In this document: piece by piece, positions 1 to 12,667 of the stretch
Position numbering within the stretch: position 1 is the stretch's first letter
Layout of the letters: the number at the start of each line of letters is the position of its first letter
NCBI GenBank assembly: GCA_002104895.1
Contig: MCFG01000724.1
Span: forward strand, 1 to 12,667
DNA length: 12,667 nt
Reading direction: 5' to 3'
Source of the DNA: Anaeromyces robustus
Lineage: Eukaryota > Neocallimastigomycota > Neocallimastigomycetes > Neocallimastigales > Neocallimastigaceae
The notes under the pieces: model-generated
The model's database searches: none
The model's input: the letters and a program-made list of their open reading frames with translations, nothing else
What the model was told of the DNA's origin: nothing
Program-made: the position numbers and the translations under genes

Positions 1-48
1 TATATGTATAAATACAAAAAATTTATATATTTATATAAAATAAATTAC

Positions 49-1039
<991 letters not shown>

Positions 1040-1285
1040 ATCTCTTTTTATTTTTAATTTTTTTAATTTTTATATTTTATTTTTAATTTTTTTAATTTAT
1101 ATATTTTCATTCCTCTTAAACATATAATGATAATAAAAACAATTATTTAAAAAAATTTCTTTTCCCCATTATCTTAAATATTTATAAAATTCTTTTTTTC
1201 CATTATCTTAAATATTATAAAAATTTAAAACTTATTTTTATTTGTATATGATAATCTTTACAAATTTAATGGTAAATTAAATAGG

Positions 1286-1397
1286 TTAAAAAATACTTAG
1301 TTATATAATTTTAAAAATTTATTATAAAAGTTTATTATATGAAAAATATTAACTTTTATAATAAATTTTTAAAATTATATAGCTAAGTATTTTTTAA
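1286..1397. repeat. 47-bp near-perfect inverted repeat with an 18-base loop
   Basis: The arms are 1286-1332 and 1351-1397. Each begins or ends with TTAAAAAATACTTAG or its complement. The only mismatch is T1301 against G1382, which would be a G-U wobble in RNA. The loop is 1333-1350. Pairing stops abruptly outside the arms (G1285 against T1398). It lies upstream of the solute-binding gene and downstream of RPP14. It could be a small MITE-like element, a foldback, or a transcript-end hairpin. No flanking target-site duplication is convincing in this A/T background. Confidence 0.85.
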
Positions 1398-1665
1398 TTT
1401 TTATTTTATCCTCATTTAAATATATATACATGTAATTTTTCAATATAAAACTAAACATAAATATAAAATAGAGAAAAAAAAATATACATAAATAATAAAA
1501 TCAAATAGAAGAAAAAAATTTAAAAATCTATATGTAATATTAATAAAAAAAAAAAATAAAAAATTAAAAAGAAGAAAAAAAAGGTTAACTTATTATATAA
1601 AATTAAGTAAAAAAAAATTATTTTTAAAATATTTATTTCTTTATATTTATTTCTTTATATAAAAA

Positions 1666-2009
1666 TATTACTGAATGTCTTAATGTTTTCTATATATATA
1701 TATATATATGTATATAAAATGAATAATTAATTATTTATTTTATTATAAAGAGAAAAAAAAAATAAAATAATATTAATTAATTCAAATTAAATAATTTAAA
1801 TAAAATTAAATAATACAAATAAATTATAATTAAAACTATTACTGAATGTCTTAATGTTTTCTATATATATATATATATGTATGTATATAAAATGAATAAT
1901 TAATTGTTTATTTTATTATAAAGAGAAAAAAAAAATAAACCAATATTAATTAATTCAAATTAAATAATTTAAATAAAATTAAATAATACAAATAAATTAT
2001 AATTAAAAC
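1666..2009. repeat. Tandem direct duplication, two copies of about 172 bp
   Basis: Copy 1 is 1666-1836 and copy 2 is 1837-2009, directly abutting. Both start TATTACTGAATGTCTTAATG, pass through a TA microsatellite and GTATATAAAATGAATAATTA, and end AATTATAATTAAAAC. Differences are few: an indel/GTAT variant in the TA tract, one A-to-G change in TTATTTA, and two adjacent changes (AT to CC) in the AATAAAATAATATT stretch. The copies carry no open reading frame. The high identity indicates a recent duplication or an assembly duplication. Confidence 0.9.
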
Positions 2010-2161
2010 TAAAAGAAAAAAAAATTAAAATAAAATAAAATAAATAATATTATATGATACTTTAAAAAACATCATTATAAGTAAATAATTTGTTTTGATT
2101 TTATACAAATTGATTTTATGAAATATATAAATATAAATATAGTTATTTAATTTATTTATAA

Positions 2162-2951
2162 TTATGATGGATTCCAAAATCGTGAATTATGTGCCAATGA
2201 AATTAAAAATGGTGAAGTATAAATGATATTAAATCGGCATGGATTATTTTCAAAAGAATGGAATAAAGTTAATGCGCTTCCAAACATAGATATATTACTA
2301 ATAATTAATTAATAAATAAAAATAAAATATAATTATTTAAAAAAATATAATTAAAAATAAAGTATAATTATTTAAAAATTAATAATTAAAATAAAGTATT
2401 ATTTAAAATTTAATATTAGAAATATATATAATTTTTATATTTATATATTAAACATTACTCATTTGGTATTCTTAATAAACAATTCTGTTTTTCAAAATCG
2501 AATTCTAATATATCTATAAATAATCCTGCTCCTATATTTCCAAAAGCTTCATAAAGAGCAGTTGTAATTGCTTTTTTATAAAAACCTTCTGAAAGTTTCC
2601 TTGGTTTTTCAAATTCTCTAAATATAATATATACCAATAATAAAATACATAATAATTATTGTTACTGTTGTTATTATTTTATTATTACTATTATTATTAA
2701 TAAAATTTTTATTTCATTAAATTTTATTATTTTTATATTAAGACATTTATTATTACTTTTTGGTATGACTATTTGATTATTATGAAAATTAACAATTTAA
2801 AAATTAAAATTATGAATATTACTTACAAATTAACTTTTACATATTGAAATTCATTGTCTGATACTGTTATCGTTGAATATTTTGGCAATGCAATTTTTGT
2901 TTTTACGTTTATTTTATCATCAACATTTTTTCTTTTATTCGTATTAATCAT
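2162..2951 (-). CDS. RPP14: Ribonuclease P/MRP protein subunit Rpp14-like, complete, three exons
   Basis: Minus-strand exons 2951-2827, 2617-2459 and 2297-2162 join with matching phases into 420 bases, encoding 139 residues and a TAA stop. Human Rpp14 has about 124. Rpp14 is a small protein subunit of nuclear RNase P and RNase MRP, which trim the 5' end of pre-tRNA and process pre-rRNA. Recognised stretches, in order, with human-like counterparts: DNEFQYVKVNLEF (like EYHYMKVCLEF), LSEGFYKKAITTALYEAFG (like the FKQLLISAVKDLFG helix), LFIDILEFD (like LPLDILTYE), LLRIP, FGSALTLFHSF (like WSSLTLLGS) and IIYTSPFLISLAHNSR (like VIQVSPFLLALSGNSR). Spacing matches across both joins, which supports the splice sites (donors GTAAGT and GTAATG; acceptors TTTAG and TTAG). 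The basic N-terminal extension MINTNKRKKN is extra relative to human. The identification rests on remembered family sequence; a Pop5/Pop8-like relative is the alternative. Confidence 0.85.
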
Positions 2952-3311
2952 GATTCTTAAAATAAAATATATATTATATATCTTTATTTAATGAATATAA
3001 AAATTATTTTAATATTAATTTTTACAAAATAATAAAATGTAATAAAAAACAACTATAAAAATTATTATATAATATAATATAATAATAATATAATAATAAT
3101 ATAATAATAATATGTATACATATACTTTTTTATTTGTGTTTGTGATACATTAAAAAATATCAAACTATTAAAACAGATTAGTTATTATTTTTATTACTAT
3201 TTACATTACTATTAAATCAATTTTTAATTTATAGTTTGATTTATTATTAACAACTCTTAATATTTATTATTTATGATAGTTAAAATAAATTAATAAATAT
3301 AATATAGAATA

Positions 3312-3513
<202 letters not shown>

Positions 3514-3663
3514 TATATTAACAATCAAAATCATAAAAAAAGGTACTATAAATTTTAATATTTGATTTAAAACTTTATTAATTATTGAATAAATTTTTGA
3601 TTTTGATTTTTATTATTTTTTTTTAACCTTGGTTTAATTTTTTTTAAATAGAGTAAAAAAGTC

Positions 3664-3687
3664 TTTTTTTTTTTTTTTTTTTTTTTT
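3664..3687 (+). promoter_or_regulatory. Poly(dT) tract of 24 in the divergent intergenic region
   Basis: An uninterrupted run of 24 T follows GAGTAAAAAAGTC. Poly(dA:dT) tracts of this length exclude nucleosomes in fungal promoters. It sits between two divergent genes, 713 bases from the RPP14 start and 756 from the Arf-GEF start, so a promoter role for either is possible but unproven. In DNA this rich in A/T it may equally be slippage. Confidence 0.35.
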
Positions 3688-4442
3688 CAATTCTATAAAT
3701 TCTTTTATAAATATAAAAAAGATAAAATATAATATATATTTAATTCTATTAATTATTTCTCTTATTCTTTTTTTTAATTTATATCAATTATTTTAAAAAT
3801 ATTAATAATTATAACAATTATATACATATAAAAGAAAAGAGAAATAAAAATAGAATAACAAAATATATATATTATAATCCATTAAATCGTAAAAGATAAA
3901 AATAATAATAAAAGCCGTATAGTATATATAAGCATAAAAAAAATAATAAAAAAATAATATATGTATATATGCTTATAAATATAAAATAATAATAATAATA
4001 ATAATAAATTTTTTAAAACAAAATAAAAAAAGAATTTTATTTTTTATTTTATTTTATTTTTAGTAAGTATATAATTTAATTTATTTTAAATAGCTTTAAC
4101 TTTTTTCCAAATTTCTTTAAATTTAGTAGTATTATTTTTATAATAGTAAACGAAAAAAAAAAAAGATAAAAATGTACTTTTTAAATAAATAATTTTTTAC
4201 TATAACAAATCAATAAATAAAAATTAAAATTATTGTATTTATATTAGTCTTATATTTACTAATAGCAATGTTAAATTATTAGTAGTAAATAAATAAATAA
4301 ATAAATAAAAAATTTCAAAAGAAAAAATAAATTTAATTATATTTTTTACTAATTATTATTCATATATTTACATACTTAACATATTTAATATATTCATAAT
4401 TTTTAAAAAAATTCAATTTCAAAAAATAAAAAGTCATTTAAA

Positions 4443-12381
<7,939 letters not shown>

Positions 12382-12667
12382 ATGTTAAAAATAAAATAAA
12401 TTACAATTATTAAAATAATAATAATTAATAATATAAAAGAAATAAAAATAAAAATAAAAATAAAATAATTAATTTAAAAAAATTCATTTATTATATCTAT
12501 TGTTTTTTACTTTAAATTATAAAAAAATAAGCATATAAAAATAATTAAATATAAAATTATAAATATAATTAAAATAGTAATTATATACAAATAAATAAAA
12601 TATAATTATAATATAATATAGTTTTTTTATTCTAGTTATTAAATATAACATAAATAAAAAATAAAAA
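12382..12667. other. 3' flank of the Arf-GEF gene
   Basis: Almost pure A/T with no gene. AATAAA occurs at 12390-12395 and 12395-12400, just after the stop, but it is too common in this background to call a polyadenylation site. An AAATAA-type repeat lies near 12440-12467. Confidence 0.6.

Larger units (their letters stand above)
1040..2161. other. Intergenic region between the solute-binding gene and RPP14
   Basis: About 1.1 kb with no supportable gene on either strand. It should contain the promoter of the solute-binding gene and the 3' flank of RPP14, but at this A/T content no TATA box or polyadenylation signal can be told from background. Structures present are listed separately: an inverted repeat (1286-1397) and a tandem duplication (1666-2009). 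Smaller repeats are a 17-mer CCATTATCTTAAATATT at 1166-1182 and again at 1200-1216, and a T-rich unit of about 30 bases repeated around 1049-1107. Confidence 0.7.

Noticed and set aside
3927-3977. Small inverted repeat TATAAGCATA / TATGCTTATA
   Set aside because: Only a 10-bp stem with a 31-base spacer in A/T-rich DNA. Too weak to report as a feature.

Overview
This is a eukaryotic nuclear window of extreme A+T content. Intergenic DNA and introns are almost entirely A and T, and coding exons are visibly richer in G+C. There are many GT..AG introns, long simple-sequence tracts, Asn/Ser-rich low-complexity protein inserts, and TAA as the only complete stop codon used. Together with a secreted bacterial-type solute-binding protein gene, this suggests an anaerobic gut fungus (Neocallimastigomycota, in the range of Neocallimastix, Piromyces or Anaeromyces). 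The assignment is by inference. A dictyostelid is the main alternative, but the high intron density and the solute-binding gene argue against it.

Layout. (1) Positions 49-1039, minus strand: the 5' three exons of a secreted protein resembling family-1 extracellular solute-binding proteins, running off the left edge. In gut fungi such domains are often the ectodomain of class C (family 3) seven-transmembrane receptors. (2) 1040-2161: intergenic, with a 47-bp near-perfect inverted repeat and a recent tandem duplication of about 172 bp. (3) 2162-2951, minus strand: a complete three-exon gene for an Rpp14-like RNase P/MRP subunit (139 aa), found by joining exons across introns. (4) 2952-4442: a divergent intergenic region with a long ATTT/ATT tract and a 24-T run. 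(5) 4443-12381, plus strand: a complete 13-exon gene for a GBF1/Gea-type large Arf guanine-nucleotide exchange factor (1803 aa), with DCB, HUS, Sec7 and HDS regions. (6) 12382-12667: A/T-only 3' flank.

All exon joins were chosen by splice consensus, reading-frame phase and continuity with the known family. All three spliced reading frames close exactly. The genes look functionally unrelated: an early-secretory Arf activator, a tRNA/rRNA-processing subunit, and a putative extracellular sensor. No operon-like or mobile-element logic connects them. The most noteworthy points are the bacterial-type binding protein in a fungus, the altered HUS box and predicted brefeldin A sensitivity of the GEF, a sense-strand T-rich bias of the intronic microsatellites, and the long intergenic inverted repeat.
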